Of a stretch of DNA of 64,000 nt, positions 39,504 through 51,300 are shown one piece after another. Each line of letters opens with the position of its first letter. The first letter of the stretch is position 1. A program made the position numbers and the translations under genes. Origin of the DNA: Pezizomycotina sp. ARF18 (taxonomy: Eukaryota; Ascomycota); the NCBI GenBank assembly GCA_002224055.1, contig AZLU01000133.1:26572-90571 (forward strand), given 5' to 3'. The notes under the pieces were generated by a model, which was given only the letters and a program-made list of their open reading frames with translations, did not search any database and was not told the origin of the DNA.

Positions 39504-42500
39504 ATGTCAAATTTCTCTCCGTCACGTCTCGCCTCTTATGATATGCCGCGATAAACTCCAAAAAAAAAAGTCTGAGCATCGTCGTTGTGTTTCTCTTCCG
39601 ATTGATGACAATTAAAATGCATCCACTTTCTATTAATCTTTCTTTAATGGTGGTCCTTTTTAAATTTACATCTTGTAATTATTTACGCCGCCTAATTCCC
39701 CTTATCCTCAATATTTTTCCTGTTATCATCTTACAAATTGGTCATTATATTATTAGTTCTTACGAAAGAGGACAAGAAATTTTAAAAAGAACGTTAATGT
39801 TTTTTTTATTCTTTTGTTTCTTAATACTTATTCTTATCCTTTTTCTTTTGTGGTATAGTCATTTCCTGTCTTTACTCTTAAGTTTGTGTATAAATTCTAT
39901 TACTTCTGTTTACATCTTTTAATTGGGCTTCTTTTTAATTGTCTTGTCCTTTATTTGAATATGTATGTATCTGAAGTTATCCTCACTTTATTTCAAGAGC
40001 AGCAAATAACTCTTAATAATTCATACCAACGGTATGCCTTTTTTTTTTTAACGCTCTTCTATGTTTTATTTAGCTTGGCCGTTTCGTTGTCTCGCTATAG
40101 TTTTGTTTCAGTAGTGTCTTTAGTTATCAAGCTCTCTTTTTGATTTAGTCTACTGGCATCCTGCCAGCTCTTCCTCTGCTATATTTCTATTTCGCTTGGG
40201 ACATCGCTTGATTTTTGCTTTCAAAGATGATAATAACTGGTATACTTTCATGCCTCTTTGTCAACGTTTTTGATTGTGCTGACTTTGCGTCTCTTTTGCA
40301 AAGTATCGAAGCAGTTCTACAAGAATTAGTATAATATAGTAATAATAATCCATTAGGAATACACCGTCGCTAATGTGTTTTTGAGGAACCGTTTGATAAT
40401 GAAATTGGTGTATATATCTGCAAGGTATAATACACTAGAAGCGCTCAGTTATTACTTGCTGCTATACCGTAACTCTATATATATCGTAGTAACGAAAATA
40501 GTAATAACTCGGTAAAAATATATATACGACGTCATTTACGGGGTTCAGCGCAAAATTGCACCTTTGGCAAGGTTAAAAATTAGGTTCATCGAGGTCATCC
40601 GTTAAACATGTCTTAAGAATTTACTCCGCTTGTCGTTGCTTATAATAGAGAAAATGGACGGAGATGAAACTCTGGATAATGATAAGAGCTTTCCGGTGCC
40701 GTTGTGAGTTGACTGCAAGCTTCTCAATACCTCTGTGATCGATAACAGGACTTCTTTGTCTCTCTCTAAAAAAGGTTGTGTAATCGGTTTAAACTTTCGT
40801 ACTAGTCAAAAAAAAGTGTATACAGTCAGTAAAAGAATAGCCAGGATGTAAGTTTAGGATAGTCAAATGCAGAAAAAAGCGAATCTGTGAGTCTGTGACA
40901 AAACGTACGTGGGTAGTGTGCTTTTATTACAGCTTGCATGCTGCAGGTACATATCTACCTACAGTTATCATTAGGTAGCCAAATCGATCTGCTTTTTAAT
41001 CTGCTTTTTTTTTTTTTTTTTTTATCACAACCAAAAACAAATGAGCCAGACTTTTTTATCTTCCTTGAAATACATTACACACCATCGCGTTGCTGTAATT
41101 TGGATTGAAATTGAGATAACTTTACTTTCGTTTGAGCTGTACGATACTCCGCCATTTTTTGTATCGAAATTTTAGAGGTTAGATATGATAGCGGATCAGG
41201 ATGTAACCTGGCGTGGGCTGTATATATAATTAAATAAACACCAAACCACCTCAACTGCGATATATTTATTGTCTTGGTAGAATCGAGAAAGGCGGATAAG
41301 ATTAGACATGGTATATAAAACGAGTGCTTGAAATAATAAATATATATACTCGTAAATTAATCTGAGAATACCTCAGGTAGACACCAGGTTTATATATATA
41401 TATACATTGATTTTTATATTTAAGCGCCTTGACTCGAGTACTTTCTCAGACTTTATAATTATTCTTGTTTTATTGTATAAAAAAGGGAGGACGGGATCTG
41501 GCCGAGAGGGAGAAACGACGCCTGGGAGACAAGGTGCGCAAAAAGATTAAAAAAAAAAAAAAAAAAAAAAGCAAAAGAGCAGTATTACTCCGTAGAATTG
41601 TGTAATCTAGAGAAAGAGAACTCGAGATTTGACTGGGGGAATTCCTGTATAGAACTGACACTGTGAGTCCCCTTTTTGGGCCTATCTCAAGTATTTAATA
41701 ACTTCTATATTATATTATTATATATTACCTGTTGTCTCTATTAATCTTTCATTTTAATTAGTCTCAATTCTTTTCCCCTTTTTTTCAATTTTCGCGACCG
41801 AGAGAAAAATAAAATAAAATAAATATACTCAAGTGCTATTTATTAATTTGCACGGGATTTCCTTTCCTTTTTTTTTTTTATTTTTATTTTTTTCTTTTTC
41901 TTTTGCTTCTTCCCTCTAAATAAATAAGGACAGGACACTAATACCAAGACGGAAAGGGGCAAAAGAGAATTTACAGAGTTTTAGTAAAAGGAGGGACCGT
42001 CTCTCTTGATCGAGAATTGCCCCTTCGTTTTTTCCTGAATAAATTATTATTGCTATTTTGCTACTCATTATTATTTTCCTGCTACACTCCCAAAAAAAAT
42101 TTTTTTTCCCTTTTTTCTTATTATTTTATTTTTTCCCTTATCTTCATTTTATTTTTTCCCTTCTTCTTTCTAATGGACTGAGCATACTGCTCGCTTTGTC
42201 TATCATTCCACCTATTGGCTCATCCTTTTTCCATCGCATTCTTCCGCCGATCATATCGTTCCTGACTTCCAGAGCCTTCCTTCAGACCTTCTATTATCGC
42301 CCTTTTTCTTTTGCGTTCAGTTTTGAGGTTCTATTCCTGCCGTGCGTTATAGTTGGATAGATTGATCGCTCGATTACACAACAACTTCCCAACATCTTTC
42401 CCGGGAGGACGATAAAAAGATAACACGAAAGAAACACTACAGCAATTTTTTTTTTCTCCTCTAAAGGGCCATCTCTTAGCGAACCTTGTTAGGGCTTCGA

Positions 42501-42650
42501 CAATCGGTCCCCCGCGAACAAAAAGGAAAGGGAGGCAATCTTGATAGCACGTAATAACCTGAGTAGCAGACGTCGGTTGCTTAGAATTAAGAACCCAAAA
42601 AAAAAGAAAGATAGTGAAGCGCCTTCGGACCGAGAGGCACGCACGTGCAA
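39504..42650. other. Intergenic region between the Meu6-like gene and the UBTD-type gene
   Basis: No recognised gene. Directly after the stop the DNA is T-rich on the plus strand (39600-40140), giving chance hydrophobic frames. Further on it is AT-rich with T19 near 41005, TA repeats near 41395 and A21 near 41549. The last 650 bases are pyrimidine-rich and probably hold the promoter of the next gene. Confidence 0.5.
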
Positions 42651-43983
42651 ATGGGTTGTTGCTCATCGAGACAATCTTCCGACATCGGAGTCGCCAGGAG
42701 TCCGGCAGCCCCAACGTTGAGGACATAGCGGCCAGCTCGGCGTAGGATCCGGAAACCAAGCGGCAGCCGGCGGAGCCCGGCTCGTCGGGCAATCAGCACG
42801 GATCATCAGCTTCGAGGCACGGTGGGTAATGTGTCGTCGAACAGGGACGGTGGCGGTGGAAGCTCGAGCGGTGGTCACAGTAGCGGCACGGGTTTCAAGA
42901 GGACGGTTCTAAGGGATCGAAGCTGAAGACCCGCATAAATAAACCGCTCAAAGGCACGTATGGTCTGCTCCCGCCCACACTGCAGCCGCGACGACGGTAC
43001 AGGGTTTAGCGAAACAGAGGCTCGAGTTTTTTGAAACTAGGGTTACTGGCAACAGGAGGTTTGGAACGCGTTGAGGCTCGCCATTGAGGCAATGCAGGAG
43101 CCTGGGGTCGCAGGCGTTGCAATTGGCTCAGGAGATAGTTAACGCCGCGGATGTGACATTGCCTGCTGGTAAGCGGTCCAAATTTAAGATTTTTTACTTA
43201 TATATATATTACTTTATCGAGCATGAATCGCGCGAGGGTTATTCTTTTCGGATATTGCTATCGTTGCTTTGGAAAAACGAGGGTTGGGGAACTGAACCAA
43301 CTAACCAATTGTCATAAATGTCTAGGTGATCTTATCGGCGGCGCATACGACGTATTCGGTAACTTTTACGAGTTCCCCGAGTACGTTCTCTCGGATCCGA
43401 TCAATGCCCTGAATGACCCTGAACCTGAAAACGACGACGATCTGGACCTTGACGGCGAGATGAGCAAGGAGAACATGGATGACGAAACACTCGAGCGCCG
43501 GCGGAAGGAGAAGGGCAAGGCCGTTGCCAATGCTACGCCGCTTAGGGAAGAGCGCGAAGAGACGCTAAGGATCAGGTTGTCGAACGGGGTGGATCACTCC
43601 ATGAAATTCACCACAAACGAGACCGTCGCGTCCATAAAACGGCGTGTAATGGAAACCGCTAACCTAAATCTTGCAACGGAAGAACTGAGAATCGTGCAAA
43701 TGGGTAAAATGTGAGTTATCCGTTATGAGGTTTGTCGTGATAACAGTTGAACCAAAAAAAAAAAAGAAAAAAGAGATGCTTTTGATACAACAAACTATCA
43801 TTGACTAGCGGCTGACTTTCTTTTGTACGACGTATCAGACTCGATGATCATCGGAGCCTCTTTAAGCAAGGGTGGAACAAGAACAATATGCTTCTTGGAA
43901 TGATCGTGCCTAGCAGTAACCGAATCAGCCACGTGCCCAGGCACCTCCAACGTTTGCCAACGAACGCAGTGGTCCTTGAGTAA
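42651..43983 (+). CDS. UBTD1/2-like protein with C-terminal ubiquitin-like domain
   Basis: Animal UBTD proteins bind ubiquitin E2 and E3 factors; the fungal role is little known. The start MGCCSSRQSSDIGVA carries Gly2 plus Cys3/Cys4, a classic dual-acylation signal for membrane attachment. The DC-UbP/UBTD N-terminal domain shows LRLAIEAMQ (about 43072), AQEIVNAADVTLPAG, an intron (43169-43325), then DLIGGAYDVFGNFYEFPEYV and LSDPIN. An acidic and charged linker follows. The ubiquitin-like fold (about 43560-43910) has LRIRLSNGVDHSMKF, TVASIKRRVMET, a second intron (43711-43838) and DDHRSLFKQGWNKNNMLLG. It ends LPTNAVVLE at 43983. The segment 42690-43075 (low-complexity, then a GRQEVWNA-like start of the domain) changes frame more than once, probably from indels. 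Confidence 0.9.
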
Positions 43984-45469
43984 AACCACTAGCTGAATGT
44001 TTTTCTATTCACCTCCAGCCTTTAATTTGATTCCCCTCTTATTCGCTATAGTTATTTTTTTCTTTAGCTTCATCTTTCACTACTCATCCTTGCCCTTGAA
44101 CGGTAAACATCTAGACTTTTTAAACTTCATCCGAACGCTCTAACGAAAACTTCTCGATACTGTTATTTATACCCTTTCCGACTATTTCAGTTTTTCTTTC
44201 GCAAGAACTAACGATGGAAAAGAAAAGCCGAAAGGAACCAAGCATTACCGTGCTGTATTTTTAACAACGATTTCTTCACCGTTTTTGTATTATTCCTTGT
44301 TTTATATTCCTCATGGGGCCGGCGTCAAAAGTGATAACCAATTTCTGGATTTTTTATATATTTTACTCCAAATATTGTTCTTAATTAAAAATAAGTATTT
44401 TACTTCATTTCCAGTTATTACTACTAATTGTTTAATTCGAATAACCCTTCGTATACTCAAGTATTTACGGCCAAACCATTACTTCTTTCTTTGTTTTATA
44501 CTTAGTCCGGTCTATCGCCCTGCCCTTTTTTTTATTTTTACGACTTGTAGGGCGAACTGCTGTATAATGTTGTCTCCGTGCCAAAATTACTTGTCAGAAA
44601 ATCACCTCTCAATAGTATCGAGTTATTTTTATATAGCTATGGAGTAACCTCTCATATATATTAGGTCATATATAATAAATATATTGCGCTGTTTTTTTGA
44701 ACTCCTTGCGAATAATTTTCAATACCTTGATATACATCAGAACAACTTGACGACCTTGTTATATATATCGACCAAGAAAGTTTCTATTAAGTTTGGCTTT
44801 TCGCTTTGAACCGCCTGTTTGTTCAAGAAATCCAGCTCAAATTTAAATCCGATAGACAAAAGAAGGAAGGCGCGATTAAAAGTTTCAAACAGAATAAAAA
44901 AAGATAAAGATAATTGAATAACAGTTGAGAGGAATAAACACTTAAGTATTCTTTTTTTTAAACTTCTCGCTTGTTTATTCCTGAGTGTTTATTTTTTTTA
45001 TTTTTTTATTTTATTTTTATTTTTTTCTTGGAGATAACCGAAATTACACAGAAAAAAAAAAAAAAGCGTTTAAAATCGGGGAGAAAGTCAAGATCGATCT
45101 CTGATATTCGTTTTTCAAGCATCTCTTAGACCTTCCAGCACTAGCGAATAGGGAGACTTAGTTACCGCGTATATGAAAAAGAAAAGGCTTGGAAAAGAAC
45201 AAGAAAAAGCTTAGCTCGCCCTTACAGGTTGAATAAGTACTTTTAAACGGTCGTTCTTTTTCTTCTGTTCCACCAGGGGTTCGTTCTTCAGGTTGGAAGC
45301 TGAGGGAAAGGGGAAAGTTTTATATTTGTGAAACCCACCCGCCAGAGAAAGCTCCGGGAAAGACCCCCTTTTTTTGGGTTTCGTCTTCTCCGTCGTTATT
45401 AATATTCTTCAATGGCCGAAGGAGACTAATTACTGGCTAATCGTTCATTGGTTTTAATGTATATAGATT

Positions 45470-45509
<40 letters not shown>

Positions 45510-46262
45510 CGTGAGGATTCTGGATTATCACGTTCTTTTTCTCCCTCTAATAAATACACCTTGGAGAATAAGGATTATCACTGCAGAAAATATATTTCAT
45601 CAGAGTAATGACTTCACGGATCTTCTTTATATATATACCAGTAAAAACTAATCCTGTCTGGTGGGGTATCGGCTTATTTCATTCTACCGACAAGGGTCCC
45701 AAAACAAAACCTCCCTCCTTTTTTCTACTTTACGTCTAAATTCTTCTCTTTTGCAGATTTGGGGGGGGGGGCTGAAAATATTTAAAGTAGCTAATGATCC
45801 TTGTTTGTGATCTTTTTGTCTCAAAAACATTCTACTAGGGGGCGAAGAAGAAGAAGGAACTGAGTTGCAGTTTATAAAATGTCTGGTGTTTTAATGCAAC
45901 TGAAGGTGGGTTTCTAATATCTGTATATAAATAGTACAGGATTGATTGGCAGATAGATAGAATTATACGAAAGAGGAAGAGAGATAGATATTTATCTATC
46001 TATTCGTCAAGAAGATTGGATGAAAAAATAAAAGCTACAGTATAGTATCCGAATAATAATAATATTTCTTCTCTTCTCTTCACCTCTCTTATCGCTCCCC
46101 CTCGGGATAGTGTTGTCTCGTATCCAGTCTAAATATCTACTTTGGCCCTGCGGGAAATATAGAGATTATTTTAGCTTCTGAGCCTTACAGAGCCCTACAA
46201 TAATAGATATTTCCGAGCAGTAAGGTGTGATGGATAAGAGAGTTTAATTAAGTAGTAAACTT
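43984..46262. other. Intergenic region downstream of the UBTD-type gene
   Basis: No recognised gene on either strand. It is AT-rich with T-rich runs and includes a T32 run (45473-45504). A 120-codon plus-strand frame at 44285-44647 is hydrophobic and T-rich and is treated as chance. Confidence 0.5.
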
Positions 46263-46328
46263 GAGCGATAAGTGGTGGTGGCTGTTCAGTTGCTGAACAG
46301 ATAAAGCGAATACTGCCACTTATCGCTC
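46263..46328. other. Two-stem hairpin next to a T24 run, possible small RNA
   Basis: A perfect 13-bp outer stem (GAGCGATAAGTGG at 46263-46275 with CCACTTATCGCTC at 46316-46328) encloses a perfect 8-bp inner stem (CTGTTCAG at 46282-46289 and CTGAACAG at 46293-46300) with loop TTG. An asymmetric internal loop lies between the stems. Twelve bases later a T24 run starts (46341). The shape resembles a short structured RNA with a Pol III-like T stop, but no known RNA family or internal promoter box was recognised. A cruciform-forming DNA element is the alternative. Confidence 0.45.
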
Positions 46329-48390
46329 GCTATAAACAAGTTTTTTTTTTTTTTTTTTTTTTTTGACAATACGTACCTTAGTAATTATTAAATATATATA
46401 AAGACCTTTGACACAGAGCTCAGGGAGTAAGAGATGTAGGTATATACTTCTACAGGCGATTAAAGAAAAATAAAAAGGGCTGATGCGACATTGAAGACCT
46501 GAGGTGCTTTGTCCGTTAAGTCGTACTAAATAGCTTAGCTCTGTAGAGGCTATCACCCCCTTTTTATAATTTATTTATTTTTTTTTTCTTTCGCGATTGC
46601 TTATTGTTTTCCGTGTCTCCAGGTACCTTCTCATACGGAATACCTTGAAGAACATCTAACACTCCGTTTTTGTTACCCCGTAAAACTAACGATTATACTA
46701 CCAACACTAAAGCGCTGTAGTTTTATTTCGTTGGTATTGAATACTGCCCCTATCTGGAAGCAGTCTTAACTATATTTGAGATTCTGTAACGAAGAAACCC
46801 CAATAATTAGCAGTTGTTGATTGATTTGATTGATTAATCCCTCCCCAAAACGGTGGTCCACCCAAAATAAAAAAAGCTTACCTTACAAGCTAATCATTAT
46901 TATTATCATTATTTTCTGCCCACCACACACTTTTTTTCGATTTTCTGCTCGCCTCTCTTCGCCTCTTGCCTCTCTCTAAATTATTCTTCACTGATTCGTT
47001 GTGCTCTTTTTCCCACTCTTCCTTTAATCCCTTTCTCTTCTCTCTCCCTTTTCTTTTTCTTTTTTTTTTTTTTTTTCCTATTTTTCTTGATATTTTATTT
47101 TCGTCAACTTTTCTCTTTCTTGTTTCTTTCCTTCAGAAAACATCTTTCTTTTCGCTATTCCCTTGGACATTCCCCTAACCCCTCGTCCTTCTCACCGCCC
47201 GCAGTACATATTCCCTCTGTTCTTCAGAGAGAAACAATACCCCCTTTTGCCCTTTTGCCCTTTTGCCCTTTTTCCTTTCCCTTCGACAGCTTGTAGAGCA
47301 GAGAGTGAAAGAATACTTAAACAAACACACCCATACAAACGTGAAAACATCCCCTCCGAAGACCGTCGTCATCAACGAACACGAACTTCAGCCCTCAGCA
47401 GGAAGCCTCCCCTTCGAAACTTACAATATTCTTCCCCGGTTTGAAATAGGCGCTTGATCTTGGTACTTAGAATCGGCCTGGATTGCTAGACAACATCAGA
47501 GCTTTTTCTTTTTATTTTGCGACAGAAAAAGAGTTGAACAGGGAAAACAGGCCAAAAAAAAGGAGGAACTACGATACACAGCCTTCTTGAGCACAACAAC
47601 CACGATATCGACCTTCTTTCCCCCGATTTCGTGAAGCTTGCTATTTGCCTGTCCTCTAGAGGACTAGTTCGCCATTGCTGATTCTACGGCGCTCACTCGT
47701 TCCACGGTAACAATCACAAAAATCCACAAAAAGAAACAAACCGTCCACCAGCAATCTTTGCAAGTCGACTGGCGGGAAATTTTACACAATCGACATTCTT
47801 TCTTCACTCCACGACATCACCGTGTTCAAGCTCACTTTGGGCTTCCAGTCTTTCTACTCTGTTCGATTTTGTTCTTTTTATATTGCACCTATAATTTTCT
47901 TCAAGGTGCTCTGCCCTCTTTTTCTCACAGCCACCACCTTGTTTGAGACCCTAGGTATATTCCTATTTTGTGTATTTGTTTAAAGCGTTCGGTAACAGAG
48001 TGGTGTTTCCGACCTTCCTACGTTTGACTTTTGTTACATTAACAATAGATTGTTTTCCTCCCGTTTTCATTTATTTAACGTATAAGAATATTCTTAATAA
48101 GCCTGGTATGTCGCCCGAAATTGGGAAACAAATATTATCTATCCTTACTTTTCTTTTCTATGCTTGAAAATTGAAGTCTTTAACTTTCACTTTTTGCGTT
48201 TGTTGCTTTTAATTCTAGGTCTCATTTGTAAATCTCATAAGATCATGACCACTAACGCATCCATATTCTAGACAATCATTCGTCGCCATTGTCCAGGCAA
48301 TTGCTCTTTCTTCCCACAGGACACGTACTTTCACCTATACGAATTAGTAAGCTTAATTTGGAATTTTCGGTTCCTGAGGACGGAAGCGTA
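46329..48390. other. Upstream region of cch1
   Basis: It begins with a T24 run (46341-46364). From about 46910 to 47290 the plus strand is strongly pyrimidine-rich, including a T20 run near 47061 and three tandem copies of GCCCTTTT around 47250-47270. This fits a promoter and leader for cch1, but the transcription start cannot be fixed. The short frames seen here have no recognisable family. Confidence 0.5.
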
Positions 48391-51300
48391 ATGTCGTACG
48401 ACCAACGAGGACAGTTCGCCATTGAACCAGCCGACGTCATCTAATGATAACAACAACAACAACATTCCCCTTCAAGACTTACGCTTCTCGATCGCGGCAT
48501 TCCTCGATATCCCCAAAACATTCCCCGAGCCGGTTACGACGCAGCTTTCAACGTACCAGGTCGCTGTTTCGCGGGTATGAGATTCGGAATAGCACAGGCG
48601 AAGGAGGTGACGATGGGGAAGACGAAGCGCCGAGAGGGAGGAGGGGACGTTCACCGATCACATCGACGTACGAACAGGTCCCGCAGACATCTGGCCCCGA
48701 GTCACCGATGAGGAATTGGAGGTGTCCAGACGGCAAACATTCCACGGATCACGACTCAACTTTATACTGGCGACGGGAGCCAAGCTTCGACGAGGAAGGA
48801 GGAATGAACGTCGACATGGATACAATGCGGAGAGGGCTGGCGGAGGTGCTGCACAACCAGGTCACGCAGGGAGTAGCTGGCTACCGGGACACGCGAGGAA
48901 TAGGTTCCAGGCAGGAAAGCCCCGGAGGTGGTCTCCGCGGCTCAGTCCCGGCGCGGCTACAGGCAGGTCGACGTCGATATCGCCGATGACGAGACCGCGG
49001 GGATTGTCGAATGCTTCCCAGAGGGTCACCAGCGGCAGCCGTCGGAGGATCTAGCGTGTACTCCTTGGACTCGGACTATTTCAATCCGTACATGGGCTCA
49101 CACACAGTATAATAGAGGAGGGTGATACGGTGGCGTTGACAGATCCTATGCACCTGCAACCCATGAGCGGCGCTGCCACCAATTCGTATTCTCCGGACAC
49201 TGGTTCCGCAGCAGGTTCCCCCAGAGGCAGGCAGAGGTCCTCGTCGAACGCGGTTAGGTTCCAATCGTCGTCCAGGTCGCCTACGGGGAGGCTCGGCGAT
49301 GACTTGGCTGAAAGGGGCTTAGGATTGACCCTGACACGCTCGGGAAGCACTAAAGGTTCGCATTCCCGGAGCCGGTCGATCGCCTTGGCCGCTAGCAATG
49401 CCTCACCTGTCAGAAGGGTCTCTGTTGCCGTACAGAATATGTCCAACGTGTTGTCAACTTATCTAACGACCCAACGCCGATATCAAACGGCGCCCCTCGA
49501 TCAAGTCCCCCAAACCAGTGCATCTCGTGAATCACAGGCTCCTGAAATCGTGGTTGAGGATGAACAGGGCGATGTTGTCAAAACCCCGGTTCCAGAGGAG
49601 AAACCCGTGTTCCCAAGCATTAAGAGGCGCCATGTTGAGGCAGACTGGAGGTCTGTCAACCCTCTTAAAGGCAGGAGTTTGAAAATATTCAAACCCGACA
49701 ATCCTCTGCGGGTGTGGCTATGCGACATACTGGTGCATCCGCGACCGAGCCACAATCCTCCTGTTGATCGTGATACAACTCGTGCTATTAACGGTGGACT
49801 CGGCGAAGAGCGTGTTCAGCGACCCAAGGATAAAGAATGGGGTACTTCATGGGCGGATTATGCCATGCTGGGGTTATTCATTATATATACGTAAGTTATT
49901 AGCACTGAGAGTGGTCAATTGTGATTGTTTGATGAAGCTTACCTAAAAATCTTTAACCTACCACAGTTTGGAGATTATCGCACGTTCGATAGTGTCTGGT
50001 TTATAATGAACCCGCACATGGCAGACGACCCCCGCCGCGATCTTTCATTTCGTACATACAGGAGAAGTACCGTCAGGTATTCATGGCTACGAAACGCAGC
50101 AGAAGGCCTCACGCACAACTTGGAACCACAACCGAGCCTTCTGCGGAGCATGACGGGTCTGAAAGGCTCAGACGGTGTACCAGCCCATGCCAGGGCCAGG
50201 CGCGGTACAGACTTGCCAGGAGGGCGTTTCTCAGACATTCTTTTAACCGGCTGGATTTTATCGCGGTCGTTTCTTATTGGATTTCGTTCTTGCTGGTGGT
50301 TTTCGGCACTGAGTCGCACCATCACGTTTTTGTCTTTCGGATGATGAGTTGTTTACGAATTTTACGATTGCTTGGCATTACTAGTGGCACTGCGGTATAA
50401 AACCTATATCTATAAGAAGGCTTATAGGAGAGGTTCCGGTTACTGATAGTTCTTCAACTGCAGGTCATTTTACGGAGTTTGAAAAAGGCAGCCCTTTACT
50501 GCTTAATGTTGCATTTCTCATTTGTTTCTTTTGGTAAGTGCTCGATATAGAAATTTTCAAGGCTCGAGCTTACGGATCATTAGGCTTCTTTTTGCGATTA
50601 TTGGCGTTCAAAGCTTCAAAAGCTCATTACGGCGTACTTGCGTATGGACGGGTAAGCGAAATTTAATCTTATTATTCGTCTCCTTGAGCCTCATACTAAG
50701 CTTTACTTTGTTTATTGCAGATCGGCCGGCATACAATCTAATTTCACACAGGAGTTTCAATTTTGTGGCGGTTATCTAACGCAGAATGGGAGCGTTCTAC
50801 CGTTCATCCGGGAAACATCGGGAGATCCTCCGGGAAAAGCCAAGGGGTACATCTGTCCCGTGAACAGCATCTGCGTCGAATCGAGTAATCCTTACGGTGG
50901 GACAGTCAGTTTCGACAACATCTTTCAATCGATAGAACTAGTCTTCGTCGTCATGAGTTCGAACACCTTCTCGGACCTCATGTACTACACAGCAGATAGT
51001 GACTACCTGGCCTCCACCCTGTTCTTCGTCTTCGGGGTCGTCATTATGACCTTTTGGCTCATGAACTTGATGGTGGCGGTGATTACGTCTTCGTTTCAAG
51101 TTATTCGAGAAGAAGAGGGCAAGAAGAGTGCTTTCACAGAGAGGGAAGATGACAGTGAAGACTTCAATGAAGACTTTGACCCTCAATATCTTCACCACCA
51201 CCGGGTTAGCAAACTCAAGGAGCTTTACGACAGGACAGAGTTCGTATGGATATTCTTGATCATAGTAGGACTGGTCGCCTCGTCTTGTCAAACGGCGGAT

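Noticed and set aside
39587-40143. Hydrophobic frames that resemble a membrane protein
   Set aside because: T-rich DNA encodes Phe/Leu/Ile by default; there is no topology pattern or family signature, and the region is directly 3' of a gene.
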